A stretch of 64,000 nucleotides of DNA from RGIG9115 sp045128915 (GCA_045128915.1 JBGVIT010000033.1:90758-154757), one strand, 5' to 3'. Counted from the first letter of the stretch, positions 39,646-52,100 are shown. Program-made: numbers and translations. Notes: a model not told the origin generated them from the sequence alone.

Positions 39646-42600
39646 TTATTCTAATGCTCTAAGTTTTTCTTCAAGTTCTGCGACACGAATTTTTAATCTT
39701 TGTATCTCATGTGTATTTAAAGCAACAAATTCACCATAGCGCAAACCACAACCGATTGTACCATCATCTTTTTTCCACTCACAATATCCTGCAAAATCTT
39801 GTGTTGTTAGCCCCGCAGATTCAACCGCAGCCTTGACATCTTGTGCAATAAATCCAAGATGGGTACGGTCATTATTACTAACCTTAAATTTATATGAAAC
39901 TGGTTGAAGGGCATCAAAAATCTTTTCATAATTATTAGATACGGTCTCAATATTTTTCTTCAACTGTCTATCAGAAGACGAAATAGTGGTATTGCGAGCA
40001 TAAATACTATTCCACCTTCTACCATCATCACCGCCCTCGCCAAGATTGTATCCTATACTATCATCTTCCGAGCGAGCCTGAGGAATTAAATTTCCTTCTA
40101 TTATTAAATTTTTTGCCGAACTATGTTGCACCTTTATTTGTGTATAATTTTCAACCTTTGCATATTCATCATAGCTCAACTTTAGAGGGGGTTCTTCGCC
40201 TAACTCCTCTAACTCATCATACCAATACTCTTCAATATCTGAAAGGGTTGCTACTGGCTTGGCATTATGCATAACCATAAAAAACGCATAGTCATCATGC
40301 GTCAGATTACTTTCAAATGTTGCTTCGCCCTTTGCTTCACCCGCTTTAATGATTATTGAAACGGTTCCTTCTGTTTTATATTTTTTATCGGTTAACTCCA
40401 TGCTTTCACCTGTACCAGAGCCATCTGAACTGTAAGTCCCCCTATAATACAATGCTACATCTAACTTAACTTCTAAGTCATAAAGCGGCTCTTTGTCCAC
40501 TTCTGCCATTATGCCAAATTTCCTTGCACCCATTTGTTTTACAAAAAACGATATATTCATTCGATGAGCCGTATCATTATTATATGGCATCAATTCTAAA
40601 GATGTACCATTTGCCGCTTGTATCTTTAAGCTGCCTACCGTGTTTATATGTGTATATGTCACATTGTCTTCAATCTCATTATATATAGACAAATTTCCGA
40701 CTTTAATTTTCGCAGAATCTGAATTTATTTCCATACCATCATTTTGTATTGTCCACGCTACTTCTTCATTTGTGTCGTATCCAATAATGGCATTTGACAC
40801 AATAGATAAGCCACCTATTTCACCATTAATAGCATTTATTGTGCCACTAATGTTTGCGCCATAAGCATGCAACACACCTTCTTCCGCTGAAACCCACACA
40901 GAATAACCGTTGTCATAAGTACCCATTTGTAAAGTACCACTTGTAATAGTACAATCATTTAAAATGGCATTTTTTGCATATGCTGCACCGCCGCTTGTCA
41001 CACCAAAATTACCACCAACGGTCAGCCTCCAATTATTTATGTTTGTGCCATCAAAGAACCCATCTACACCATTCATATCGGTTGTACTTAAAAAAATACT
41101 GTCATTTTTACCAAGTGTGCCACTATATAGCCATCCACCAGAAATAGTTCCATCTTTTGCCGTTTCAGTAGGTTCAATGATAAATCCACCAATTTCACCG
41201 TCAATAGCAGTAATAGTTCCATTAATATAAGCGTCGTTTGTATTTAACACGCCATCTACATCAATCCAAGCACTATAACTATTAGCAATAATATTACCAT
41301 CCTTGTCTTTTTGCGAACCAATATATAAAGTGTTTCCAGCAGTAATAGTGCCACCAATAATTTCAGCACCAGTAATAGTACCACCTTCAATATTATTACC
41401 AATAATTTTAGCACCAGTAATAGTGCCACCTTCAATATTATTACCAATAATTTCAGAAGCAGTAATAGTGCCGCTAAATTCAGCGTTGCCATTAATATCT
41501 AAGCCGATTGTAGTTGTATCACCGTTATACACCTTAAAAATATGTTGATTGCCATATATCCGTTGATTTGGGTCTATAACAACCCCCGTATTCTTTTCAG
41601 TGTTTTTAATATCTAAATATCCACCTACAATATTGGGCGAAATGACATATTGACCATTTATTGTAGTAGCCTGTAAACCCTGTTCAATCGTTCCAATATT
41701 AGTTGTAATATCATGCATTTCATTAATAATATTAGACATTCCATCGACATTTTCAATAGTTGGCTTATCTGTAAGAGTATCCCATTGAATTGTGACACCG
41801 CTTAATGTGAGTTCATTTTTTTTAGAGTCATAAAAAATTTTGCCACCAGCAAATTCAAAATCGCCCGTAAGCAAATTGATATATGTTCCTTTTTCTTCTT
41901 CTATTTTATAATTTGAAGATATAACTTCTCCGCCAATTATCTGAGAGCCAGTCACATAACCAGCTGTTACAAATTTAGAAGATAAACCATAGTCTGTATC
42001 TGTAACCCATTGATTATTAGTCCATTTCTGATACTCATGTTTGCCCAGAGCAGATGAAACAGTCTCCCAATTATCATCGGTATAAGCCATTATATTATGG
42101 GTTATCTTTAATTGTTCAGGAGAATATTCGCCCGTAATATCACTATAAGAACGAGCTAACAGTCCATTCTTGGTAATAAGGACTTCTTCACTGTTGTTAT
42201 TCTTTATTTGAACATCTGCACTATTTAATCCATCTACTAACCATTGGTCAATAGTGCTTCTCGCAACATCTCCTTTTTTGGCTTGTCTTTGAACTGAATC
42301 ATAAGACGAAGCCATCGAAGCCGCTTGCGAAATAATATCTTTTACATCAGTTGTACCATTCTTGATTTTGGTTACATCTGAAAATTCAACAGGTATACTT
42401 TCTAAATTACTATAACTAAAATCATATTCAAGCAACCTTAATTTAAATATTCTGTCATCAACTTGAACTCTTATCCAGTTACCAGTCTTGAAATATTTAA
42501 CTAATGGTTTAAATTTTGGAATAGCCAATAAATTGTTTAAAGTAGCAGAGATAGAATGCTGTAATTCAGCAGATTTAAAAATTTCATTTTCTGCAACTTC

Positions 42601-44718
42601 AACAAACTCTAATGCTCTTTCAAATAATTCTGCATTATTTAATCCATCAGAAACATAATTGCTGTTTGAATACTTATCTTCTCTGCGATAAGCACAAAGT
42701 TCTAACCATAAATTTTCACCTAAATGCTCTTCAAAATTCAAAGCATCTTGAATTTCTTTTCGGCAGTCTTCGATATTGGTCTGCAAACCTTCAGCGATTA
42801 AAACTTTATTGTTCTCATCAGTTTCATCATAAACACCTTTAATTGCAGCAATTTCGTCTTCTCTAATCTTTATCTCATTTACAATAGCTTTAGACCTTTT
42901 ATAATAAGGCTCGTATAAATTTTCATATAGGTCTAATTTTTCATTTTTATCTCCAGCGCCTTGTTCTGTAAGAATACTAAGACAAGCATCGCAAGCTTCA
43001 TAAAAACTCTTCAAGGGATTTAATGCATATTTTTTTAATTCCGCACAAAAAGCATCATAATCATATTTTTCTTCATCAAACAAACCAGATATACTTAAAT
43101 CATCTGTATTTTCTTTGTTTAACGCTTTTTCTATTTTTTGTTTTATAAAATCCTCTGTGTTATTGTTAATTGTTACATTAACAACGCCGCCAGTCGCCGT
43201 GTCATTTTCATCGGAATAATTAGTGATTACGAATTGACCGCTCCAAACATTTTTATCAGACAGGGCAGAATTTGCTATTTCAACCTTGTAAGTTGGTCTA
43301 ACAATTACTTTTGCCATAGATAATACAGCACTATTAGCAGTCGCCAAAGATACATTGTCTATTTTTTCTACATTTACAGCAACAGGGGAGAGGGAAGAAG
43401 TGGTCAACAACTTCAGTTGTTCTTCCGCCTTTGTGTCACTCATTTCAACATTTGGCATAAGACCAGATTCAAGATATAAAGCCAAATCAATTGTATTGTA
43501 ATATGCGTTCATCAAAGCAGAATAACCAGTAATTGGCGCATCAATAGTTTGCAAGCTTTTACCACTTAAAATATTGCCGCTATGACACAAAGGACACTCG
43601 TTTTCAAACTCACCCTCATAATCACAATTTATACAAGTAGAAGGGGTATTATAATGTTCTTTATATTTTTCTACAAGAGCATTATATTTTCTCACCAAAC
43701 TCGCATCTATGTTTGAAGAATGGGTATCATAATATTCTTTATACTTGCTATCATAACTTTCTATTGCTTCAACCAATTCCTTTGACATATCTTCCTTAAC
43801 TGCATCTGAAAAATACCAAATATAATCAGAGCCATTTGGGTTGCAGTTGCGAATGGTTGCCGTCATTAAATCGTCACCAGCTTCAAGTTTAAAACAATTC
43901 TTAACCGAATCTGTATCGGTAACAAGCTGAATGCCCTCTGTAGCAAGTTCGTCTGCTGTCACAAAAATTGTAGTATCTTCGCCATAGCCATCTATTATAT
44001 TTTTGCTATGACATTTTGGACATTCGTCACCTATAAACTCTTCACGATAACCACAGTCATCACAATGCTGATATAAATCGTAAATTGATATATCTCTTTT
44101 AGGCATTCCGTTTTTATCGGAATTAGAGTTGTAGATGATTAAACATCCAACCTCTTCTTCAATCTCGTCAAAGACATCACAGATAGAAGAATCGTCAAAA
44201 GAGAAACTTCTTTGTATTCTTTTAAGACTTTCATCTATATAGGCGATAGAATAGTGGGGAGCCTTTGACATTACTCTATGCAAGATGGAAGTATCAGGAT
44301 TATCTTCATCATATAAAATACTTATTTTATAATCATCTCTTGCAATATCTGCCTCAGTATTAATCTCAGTATTATATACCCTTATCTGAGATAATTCCTC
44401 TTGACCTAATTGAGTACAAAATACCGTTTTAACAGTTTCGGTTGCTTCATCTAATTCAACCTTGATACCATACCACAAATCCCATTCTGGACAGTATACA
44501 AGTTTAAAGTCTACAACCTTATCCCATAAATTCGTAAGCTTACCATCAACATATTTATTTAATGTAAATGTAAATTCAGATGTTTCAAGAAGGTCTTTGC
44601 CATCAATGCTTTCGACATTTACATCTAATTGTCCTAGTTTATTTCCATTACGATTTGCAAGAACTATTGAGGGCGATTCTGGATTACCCATTAAATCAAA
44701 TTTAAGATTAATTGCCAT
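39646..44718 (-). CDS. Tail-associated protein with two zinc ribbons and S74 autoprocessing chaperone, 1690 aa
   Basis: Residues 1-210 resemble the base of tail-tip (Tal/gp18-like) proteins. Two four-cysteine zinc ribbons follow: CDDCGYREEFIGDECPKCHS near 217-240 and CINCDYEGEFENECPLCHS near 360-380. About 1080-1130 are 15-residue beta-helix repeats (IIGNNIEGGTITGA). The end is a Peptidase_S74 intramolecular chaperone: SSDRQLKKNI at about 1581-1590 with the Ser-Lys dyad, FDALQPVSYKFK, LGFIAQDVKAA, and a final coiled coil. It trimerises the fibre and then cleaves itself off. Placed directly after Dit, as expected for a tail-tip protein. Confidence 0.82.
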   Translation of the reverse strand: MAINLKFDLMGNPESPSIVLANRNGNKLGQLDVNVESIDGKDLLETSEFTFTLNKYVDGKLTNLWDKVVDFKLVYCPEWDLWYGIKVELDEATETVKTVFCTQLGQEELSQIRVYNTEINTEADIARDDYKISILYDEDNPDTSILHRVMSKAPHYSIAYIDESLKRIQRSFSFDDSSICDVFDEIEEEVGCLIIYNSNSDKNGMPKRDISIYDLYQHCDDCGYREEFIGDECPKCHSKNIIDGYGEDTTIFVTADELATEGIQLVTDTDSVKNCFKLEAGDDLMTATIRNCNPNGSDYIWYFSDAVKEDMSKELVEAIESYDSKYKEYYDTHSSNIDASLVRKYNALVEKYKEHYNTPSTCINCDYEGEFENECPLCHSGNILSGKSLQTIDAPITGYSALMNAYYNTIDLALYLESGLMPNVEMSDTKAEEQLKLLTTSSLSPVAVNVEKIDNVSLATANSAVLSMAKVIVRPTYKVEIANSALSDKNVWSGQFVITNYSDENDTATGGVVNVTINNNTEDFIKQKIEKALNKENTDDLSISGLFDEEKYDYDAFCAELKKYALNPLKSFYEACDACLSILTEQGAGDKNEKLDLYENLYEPYYKRSKAIVNEIKIREDEIAAIKGVYDETDENNKVLIAEGLQTNIEDCRKEIQDALNFEEHLGENLWLELCAYRREDKYSNSNYVSDGLNNAELFERALEFVEVAENEIFKSAELQHSISATLNNLLAIPKFKPLVKYFKTGNWIRVQVDDRIFKLRLLEYDFSYSNLESIPVEFSDVTKIKNGTTDVKDIISQAASMASSYDSVQRQAKKGDVARSTIDQWLVDGLNSADVQIKNNNSEEVLITKNGLLARSYSDITGEYSPEQLKITHNIMAYTDDNWETVSSALGKHEYQKWTNNQWVTDTDYGLSSKFVTAGYVTGSQIIGGEVISSNYKIEEEKGTYINLLTGDFEFAGGKIFYDSKKNELTLSGVTIQWDTLTDKPTIENVDGMSNIINEMHDITTNIGTIEQGLQATTINGQYVISPNIVGGYLDIKNTEKNTGVVIDPNQRIYGNQHIFKVYNGDTTTIGLDINGNAEFSGTITASEIIGNNIEGGTITGAKIIGNNIEGGTITGAEIIGGTITAGNTLYIGSQKDKDGNIIANSYSAWIDVDGVLNTNDAYINGTITAIDGEIGGFIIEPTETAKDGTISGGWLYSGTLGKNDSIFLSTTDMNGVDGFFDGTNINNWRLTVGGNFGVTSGGAAYAKNAILNDCTITSGTLQMGTYDNGYSVWVSAEEGVLHAYGANISGTINAINGEIGGLSIVSNAIIGYDTNEEVAWTIQNDGMEINSDSAKIKVGNLSIYNEIEDNVTYTHINTVGSLKIQAANGTSLELMPYNNDTAHRMNISFFVKQMGARKFGIMAEVDKEPLYDLEVKLDVALYYRGTYSSDGSGTGESMELTDKKYKTEGTVSIIIKAGEAKGEATFESNLTHDDYAFFMVMHNAKPVATLSDIEEYWYDELEELGEEPPLKLSYDEYAKVENYTQIKVQHSSAKNLIIEGNLIPQARSEDDSIGYNLGEGGDDGRRWNSIYARNTTISSSDRQLKKNIETVSNNYEKIFDALQPVSYKFKVSNNDRTHLGFIAQDVKAAVESAGLTTQDFAGYCEWKKDDGTIGCGLRYGEFVALNTHEIQRLKIRVAELEEKLRALE
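41341..41470. repeat. 45-bp tandem repeats coding beta-helix rungs
   Basis: About three near-identical 45-base units encode IIGNNIEGGTITGAK/E, 15 residues per turn. The unit length keeps frame, so slippage can lengthen or shorten the beta helix of the S74 tail protein. Confidence 0.8.
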
Positions 44719-44730
44719 AATGTCACCACC

Positions 44731-45696
44731 TTATAGTCCAACTTTAACAATGGGCGAATACTTTATTTTGATAGAGCAGGGGAGAGAGACTACTAAATCA
44801 TTTCTGCTATTATCATAAGTATTCGCAACCCTCAAGAAAGTCCAGTTAAAATCGTTTTGTATATTATGAGATGAATCAGAAGACTGAATAACAGGATAAT
44901 CAAAAGTTATAATTTCATTAGATTTACAATTAGCTATATAAGTTTCTCTATTTTCTATAGAATTATGAATTGTTAAGTTTCCAGCTTTCTTAACCACAAT
45001 TTCCATTTGAGGATAAATATATCCTTCTTCATAAGAAGTATCATTTAGAGAAGTCTTGTAAACTTTGCCAAGAGTCACATATTGATATCCGTCTGTATGA
45101 GCGCCTTCGATAATATTATCGTTCTCATCAACTTTTCCCTGAGGATAGGCATTTTCATCGGTTGAAGTAACATATCCCAACATTACAATCTCAGGGTCGG
45201 TTTGATATTTTTTCCAACCATAAACTTCTTTACCTTCTTCACAAACAATATTAATTGTTTTTGGTTCTTTGAGGGCAAATGGTCGATTAGTCCGAATTTC
45301 AAGTTCCAAGCCAACAAGCTTTCCATCGAGTTCTATTCTACTCGCACTAATAATAACTTCGTGATAAAGGTCGATATTGTCTTTATCTAATATTTTAAAT
45401 TTAAGAAATTGCTTTCTACAGAGCCAAGCAGTCAGATTTCTGTGTTCAACAGCCGTTATCTCTTGAATACCGCCGTCGCAAGAATGTTTGCATATCTGCA
45501 ATGTAGTCTCTAAACAGTCTTCGTAGCTGGTTGATACTAAATTATGTTTTAAGCCACCCATAACTGAAACAGTAGTAAAACTTATTTGAGCACCATCAGT
45601 TACGGTTTCAACCCCTTTTGAGCCACCGAAGTTACACAGAACACATCCAAATTCACTCAATCGCTTGTTATTAAATTCGAAGTCATGTGCTTTCAT
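44731..45696 (-). CDS. Distal tail protein (Dit)
   Basis: 321 residues. HDFEFNNKRLSEFGCVLCNFGG is the usual Dit N-terminus, with VLVxxxGGLKHNLVSTSYEDCLETTLQICK style belt domain and YHEVIISASRIELDGKLVGLELEIRTNRPFAL, the conserved strand before the galectin-like insert. Dit forms a hexamer ring at the tail end, joining tube, tape measure and baseplate. Located between the tape-measure unit and the S74 protein, the canonical order for siphophages of Gram-positive hosts. Confidence 0.82.
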   Translation of the reverse strand: MKAHDFEFNNKRLSEFGCVLCNFGGSKGVETVTDGAQISFTTVSVMGGLKHNLVSTSYEDCLETTLQICKHSCDGGIQEITAVEHRNLTAWLCRKQFLKFKILDKDNIDLYHEVIISASRIELDGKLVGLELEIRTNRPFALKEPKTINIVCEEGKEVYGWKKYQTDPEIVMLGYVTSTDENAYPQGKVDENDNIIEGAHTDGYQYVTLGKVYKTSLNDTSYEEGYIYPQMEIVVKKAGNLTIHNSIENRETYIANCKSNEIITFDYPVIQSSDSSHNIQNDFNWTFLRVANTYDNSRNDLVVSLPCSIKIKYSPIVKVGL

Positions 45697-45730
45697 AGCC
45701 TTAATTCATCTCCTTTCTTTATAAATTTAT

Positions 45731-46018
45731 CTATTTAATGAGCCACTTAATCAACCACCATCTACCTTTGTAAACTTCTTGATTAACTATGCTCTTCATT
45801 TTTTTCAATTCTAAAATAAGTTTTTGAAATTCTTTTTTATTTTTCTTTACTTCATTAACATTTTCAGTTAACTCATTTCTTAAAGGAGTAACCGAATCAA
45901 TAATTTTATCTTTTTCTATAAGTTCTAATTTTAATTTCTTATTTTCTTTCAACAGCCTTGAAATCATTTTCTGTTGAGATTGAAATCTCTTTTCATACTT
46001 GTTTTTCTTTTCATTCAT
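45731..46018 (-). CDS. Coiled-coil protein with C-terminal amphipathic tail, 95 aa
   Basis: MNEKKNKYEKRFQSQQKMIS followed by an unbroken coiled coil (LLKENKKLKLELIEKDKIID) and a C-terminus YKGRWWLIKWLIK that could insert in a membrane. ATG at 46018 chosen for its GAGGTG site; a longer frame begins in the terminator hairpin. Unknown function, between tape measure and Dit. Confidence 0.55.
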   Translation of the reverse strand: MNEKKNKYEKRFQSQQKMISRLLKENKKLKLELIEKDKIIDSVTPLRNELTENVNEVKKNKKEFQKLILELKKMKSIVNQEVYKGRWWLIKWLIK

Positions 46019-46042
46019 TTCTTGCACCTCATAAACAAAAAT

Positions 46043-46063
46043 AAGGTGCATTATTTGCACCTT
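46043..46063 (-). terminator. Terminator hairpin downstream of the tape measure gene
   Basis: AAGGTGCA pairs with TGCACCTT (8 bp) around a 5-base loop and is followed leftward by ATTTTTGTTT. Second of two hairpins in tandem after the tape measure stop. Confidence 0.75.
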
Positions 46064-46074
46064 TTACATAAAGA

Positions 46075-46119
46075 GAGAGTGCAAAACTTGCACATTTTCA
46101 TTGCATATTTTGCACTCTC
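46075..46119 (-). terminator. Long hairpin directly after the tape measure gene
   Basis: GAGAGTGCAAAA pairs perfectly with TTTTGCACTCTC (12 bp) across a 21-base loop that itself holds TGCA motifs. TCTTTATG follows leftward. It shares the GTGCA core with the hairpin at 46043, so the two arms could also pair with each other. Confidence 0.65.
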
Positions 46120-46150
46120 CATGACATCCATATATTTATTTTAATCGTAT

Positions 46151-49100
46151 TTAACGAATAGATTTGTTTTTGGCAAGACTACTCTTACCAGCAATTTGGT
46201 CAATAGTCATTGCCTTAATAAGTTTGTCAAACTTCGGGTCTTTCTGCAAAGCAGACAACAGTTCACTATAGTTCTTAACATTAGGCATACTAAACACGAT
46301 ATTCTCGAAGTTCTGAGTATATGTATTTTGAACAGTTGAGTTATTGGGAACATTGGCAGTACCTAAGTTCAAGTTGTCCTTTATGAAGTCAGCAGGGGAG
46401 TTAGCCATATCCCAAATGTTGCTACTTGCAGCAGAAGTCAATACGCTATCGCCCTTGGCAATAGGCGTGAGGATAGCGCCATCAGAAGGTCTAATAATAA
46501 ACTCTTGACCGTTTTCTTGCGTCCAAGCAATTTCATCATCTAAGAAATTTCTCTTACCAGTTGCGTATCCGCTAATCTGATTGAGTTTAAGCCAACCTAA
46601 GTCACCTTGACCAAGTTTCTTACCAGTGCTAATATGATAGGGGTGAGTAGCCCAACTCTTCTTATTAATATTGGTGATATAAACTTGTTTGCCGTGATTT
46701 TTAGAGCCAGCGGGGGTCACGCCTTGCGAGTCATAATAATACTTGCCACTTAGGAATTTAACCTTGTCACCAATTTTAACCTTACCATCTCCACCAGCGG
46801 TTTTGTTGCCGCCAGAAGAGGAAGAGGCTTTATTGGAACTACCACTATTTTTAGTCGGGTCTTTCTTGGCAGATGTGCTCGTTTTGTTCGCTGTCGTTTT
46901 CGTTTGTGCGTCTTTATCTACATCGTCAACCATTCTGCCAATATAAGTTTTTATATCTCCTAAAACTGTATTAGTAGTAGTTTGTTTATCTTGGAAACCT
47001 TTTCCGTATGTTTCTAACACGGACTTAGCATTGCCTTCGTCAACACTCCAAATACCCTTCATAGCAGTAGAAAGAGTAGCACCTACACTTTTTGCCTCAT
47101 TTTCAAGTGTAGTTTTAATTGTAACACCATTAGCCACTAATTCTTTGGCTATTGCACCCTCTGAACCCAAAGCGGTAGCAATAGTACCCTCTGCGCCAGC
47201 AGCAATATTAACCGCATCAATCACTTGTGTAATAAGTGCGTTTGTATCGTCAAGACGAGTGTTAAGAACATTTTCGTACTCAAGGAATAATTCATCGAGA
47301 AGAGCGGTTTGGTCGGCAATATATTTGTCATATTCTGTTTCTTGCAAGTCTTGCTGTGCCGATTCCAATTCAACCTTTAATTTCTGAACAGTCGCACGAG
47401 TTTCTTCGTCCGTAAAACCCTCATAAGCATGAAGTTGTTTTTGTAAAGAAGCTATATTTTCTGTTTGTTCCTGTACATTATTCTGATAATCATAGAGGTC
47501 TTTCATGCTATCAAGCTCTTCGTTGTGAAGGTCAATACGCTCTTGTAATGCCTCTAATTCCAGATTTATACCTTCTTCAACAAGGTCTTTGATGGCTTGC
47601 TTTTCGTCTTCAGCTGCAAGAATAGATTCTCTTTGCAACTCGATAAGTTCTCGCCTACGATTAATAACATCTTGACTATTTCCATCAAGTTCACCATTAG
47701 CAATTTGCGTGTTAAGTTTAGAAATCTCATTTGCATATTCATCGGCAGCATACATATAAGTATTATAGTTCTGACCGTGGAGACCCATTGTAGCCATACC
47801 CTTATCAGTCAACTTACCGTTGTCATCAAAGAGCTTATCATAACTCATAAGGTCGATTAAGAAATCGGCTTCTGCTGTAACATCGGAAATACGCTCTTGA
47901 ATTAGGTCGAATACTTGCCAGTCAATGTCTCTTATTGCGTTATCATATTCAATGAGGGCAGTTGCGCCTTCTTCGATAGCTTGGGTAACGCCATCAATTT
48001 CGGCACACATGTCATACCAAGCTTGACTTCCTTTAACTATTGCACCACTTGCAACAGCTTCGTCTCTTTTGGCAATCAAATCAACTTGCTCTTTTTGTAA
48101 CTCGGCAATATTGCTCTTTTCATTGTCAATTAATGCATTATAATAATTCTTACTTACAATATGACCTTTGGCTTCAGCTTGAGAGATATACTCATTAAGC
48201 ATAGATTCTGTATGCTCATAACCTTGCAAGATGCCATCGTATTGAGATTGAATGTTTTCAAAGCGTTGCTCATAAAGCTCTGCTTCGGTCTGCTTAAGGT
48301 CTTCAATTGCATCTTTTGCCGCTAAAGCTTTCTCATACCAAGTTTCATAATCTTTTATTTTTTCGGCAAGATTTTCATCTGTAATAGTGTTAATGTCAAT
48401 TGTACCATTGCGAACTTTAGAAGCCCAAGACTCATCAAGACCAACCTTGTTGGCTTCAGCCATATATGCATCATGGGCAGACTCTTGTTTGCTAATTAAT
48501 TTGCCAACTTCGCTAATTTCGTCTGTTAATGCGGTATTTCTATCAGACCAAGACTTATAAATATTGTTTACCGTTTGGTCAAGATTGTCTATGGTTCGCT
48601 CAAGACGAGAGATTAATGTTTCAATCCAATCAAATGTTTCTTCTGTTTTGTCTTTATTGTTAGAACCAACAGTCGAGCCACCATATTCGCCTCCACCAGT
48701 ACCTGTATCAAACGCAGTTCCTTGTGCAAATGCCTTAGCACGACCACCACCAGATGTTACTTTTCCGTTTTTGAAAAGCTCTTCACTCTGAACATGATTA
48801 AATATAATGTCGCCTTTTTGGTACTTAATAAACTCAGCACCATTATCACCAATGGTATAGTATCTGCCATCTCTAACTAATACCTCACGACCAAGCTCTC
48901 CAACCAAAGCGGTTCCAGAGTTTTTAGTTCCCCAACTACCTCGTTTATAAGCTCTGCCAGTTGTACCATTTATATTGGCAGTACCATTAACAGGCGATAA
49001 GTCCATTCCTGTTCTCTGAGCAGCTTTCTTTTTGCCGCCAGCCGCAACAGTACTGTAAACCTTCTTGATATTGGTAACAATATCTACTGTTTTACCCTTT

Positions 49101-52100
49101 AAACCATCAATTTCATCTTGCAAAGTCCAAATTTTTTCTGCTTGTCCATCGGTGTCAACTTTTGCATCGACTTCATTTCCTTGCATATTACGAACTGCGG
49201 CTTTAAGTGTTTCTACATCACTATATCCAAGTGCTTCAGCAACCGCCTGAACGGTATTGCCATCCATACCAGCGATTGCCAAGTCAAGAGCATCAACATC
49301 ACCTTTTCCAACAGCCTCGGCAATAGCTTGAATGGTTTTGTCGTCAAGACCTTCTAATTTAGAAGATAAATTATCAACATCTTCAATACCAAATGTTTCA
49401 GCGATAATTTTAATATTCGCTTCTCTTGATAATATTGGATTGCCCAAACCATCAATAACAGCACTTTCAACTTTTTCCTCTACATCAGAAGTATCAACCT
49501 CGTCTGCTTTTGCTTCAATTTTATATTTCTTTTCAATTGTTTCTTCTTCTTTGTCGGACAAAAGACCAGAATTAAGCAGTGCTAAATCCGCCAAGGTTTC
49601 AAGGTTCTTATCCATATTTGTTTGGATATCAAGAACCGTAGGTATTTCTATTTCGCCAGATTCAATCTTCTTTTTAACTTCCTCAATGCCATCATCTGCC
49701 TCAAAACCAAGTTTAACCTTTGTTTCTCCATCAAGATTGGCAAAGTATTCTGCTATATCGTTAAGTTCATCATTCAGACTTTCTATCTCTTCGGCATTAG
49801 CCTTTGGATTAAGTTTAAGTTGATTTAATGTCTGTACGGTACGACCATACTCTTGAAGGTTTTCTAACGGTTCTTCAAATTCTTCGTCTTCAACGGTAAG
49901 ACCAATGCCATATTTCTCTTCGGTCAACTTGTCTACCTTGGCTTGAAGAGTGCTAACAACTTGCATAGCCTGAGTAGCACCTTTGGCATTAAAATTAAAA
50001 GTACCGTCTTTATTCCAAAAGTCTGGGTCTTCTAAGATTTTATGAGCCTCATCTAATTGTTTGTTGAGACTAGTAAGACTTGTGGTATTGAAATCAAAGT
50101 CGAAATCTGTCTTGCCAATTGACTTTAAATACTCGGCAGATTCTCTTGCTTCATTTTGCAAATCAGCCAACTGCTTATAAGTACCGTCCATACTTACTAC
50201 GAAACCAGCATCATCAGCGGCTCGCTTCATTATCTGAACAAGCTCTTCGCTAATGCCTAATGCTTCAGCAATAGCTTCATCGCCGTTTTTAATAATGTTT
50301 CCATCTTTATCTTTTTTAGCAGCAAGTTCAAAATCAAAAGCGATAACTTTTCCGTTTTTATCTCTTTTTACAACATCTTTACCGCCAAAAGCTTCTTCTT
50401 CTAATTTGCCAATAGCATCTAAGAAATTGTAAACACCATCGGCAGTAGAATTGCCCTCGTCATCTACAGTAAAGAAATCACGGACGCTATAACCAGTATC
50501 CTCAAGAACCTTGCCGTCTTTGCCAATGTATTTGATAGACTTATCTAAGTTATCATAAATTTCTTTTAATTGTTTTGCAGACTTACCAGCTAAATCAGTT
50601 CGACCAGTAAGCATTTCAAGGAATTCAATAGTGGCATCATCGTACCAACCACGAGATATTTCGTCACCAATATTTTCAAATCCTTCAATGACATTTTCAT
50701 ACATATCTCGTTCTTGACCAGCTTCTTCGGCAGCAAGCCAATCATTATATGCAGATGTTAAACCTTCGTACTGAGCAGCTAATGTAGCAGCTTCGCTAAT
50801 TCTCTTGGCTAATGTCTGTCTGTCATTATATAATTCCGCTTTTCTTATGGGGTCATCGGTATTTTTAATGGCTTCGCCAAGGTCATCATATGTGACTTTC
50901 ATTTCTTCTAAGTCACCATTGACATCGGCTAATTTATCGGTTGCATACGCCTTTTCAAGCTTATTAAACTCTTGTCTATTAAGATGTATGCCGTGAGAAG
51001 TTTCTTCAAACAGAACAGAAAGGTCATATCCCTTTTCTTCAAGGTCTGCATAACGACCTTTTAAAGCTGTAATTGATTCAGAAGATAAACCAGTTGCAGA
51101 AACAGATTCTGCCAAAGCGGTATTTAACGCCTCAATTCCAGCGGTTTCAATTTCAAGATTTAAATCGAAAGTAAGACCTGCTTTCATCATTTCTAGTTTG
51201 AGAGCAGATTTTACATCGTCTATTGTTTCCCTATAATCAGTTTCTGATAATTCAGGAATTATATCAACAAGAATAGAAAGTTCTTCAGCCGATAGACCTT
51301 CAAGGAATGGTTCATAATCTTCTGGCATTATATTAAATAATTCACTATCTGCCAAACGATTTTTTAATTGTTTATATTCCGCTACAAGACCATTTTCGTC
51401 TAATCCCAAACTTAATTTGAGTTGAGATTTAACTTCGTCTTTTAAATTCAAACCATCAATTAATTTGCCAGTATCTTCAAGACCTTTAACATAATCACCA
51501 AAAGGAATTTCTCCGCCATTAAATTGAGTTTGCAAATCAAAAGCAGCTTCAATTTCAGCGTTATTATCCTTGCCAATAGAATTAAGTTGATTAAGCATTT
51601 CTGTAGTCCATTGTTCAACAGTTTTGCCATCTTCTTGAAGCTTGTCAAAGAAATCTTTATCCAAACTACCAACAACCTGATAGGCAACAGCCTGTAAATC
51701 TTCGCTTATATTTCCATAGTCAAGACCACTAATTGTACTGCTAATGTCAAACGCTTCACTTAGTTTTGCTTGAGCAATGATTTTTTGTTGTTGAACAATC
51801 TCATCGAACTGCCCATAATAATCATCAATTATATTCTTTATTTTTGTAGGGTCTGTCTTATATGTTTCAGCCAACTTTTCCCAAATAATTGTGTTATCGC
51901 CCCAATTAAACAAATCAAAAGGATTCCACCAATCATCCGTTCCAGTGTCTATACCAGCGTCATTTAAGGCTTTCATAATTTCAAGCGCATTATAACGGCT
52001 ATTATATTTTTCTTTTATTTCTTCGGCTGTAAGACCATTTTTATATACATCTTCTAAAATTTTTATACTGTCATTTTCTAATTCACGACTCCAGCCAGAT

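Noticed and set aside
41341..41470. Tandem 45-bp repeats considered as a CRISPR array
   Set aside because: Units are contiguous, coding and in frame, without spacers.
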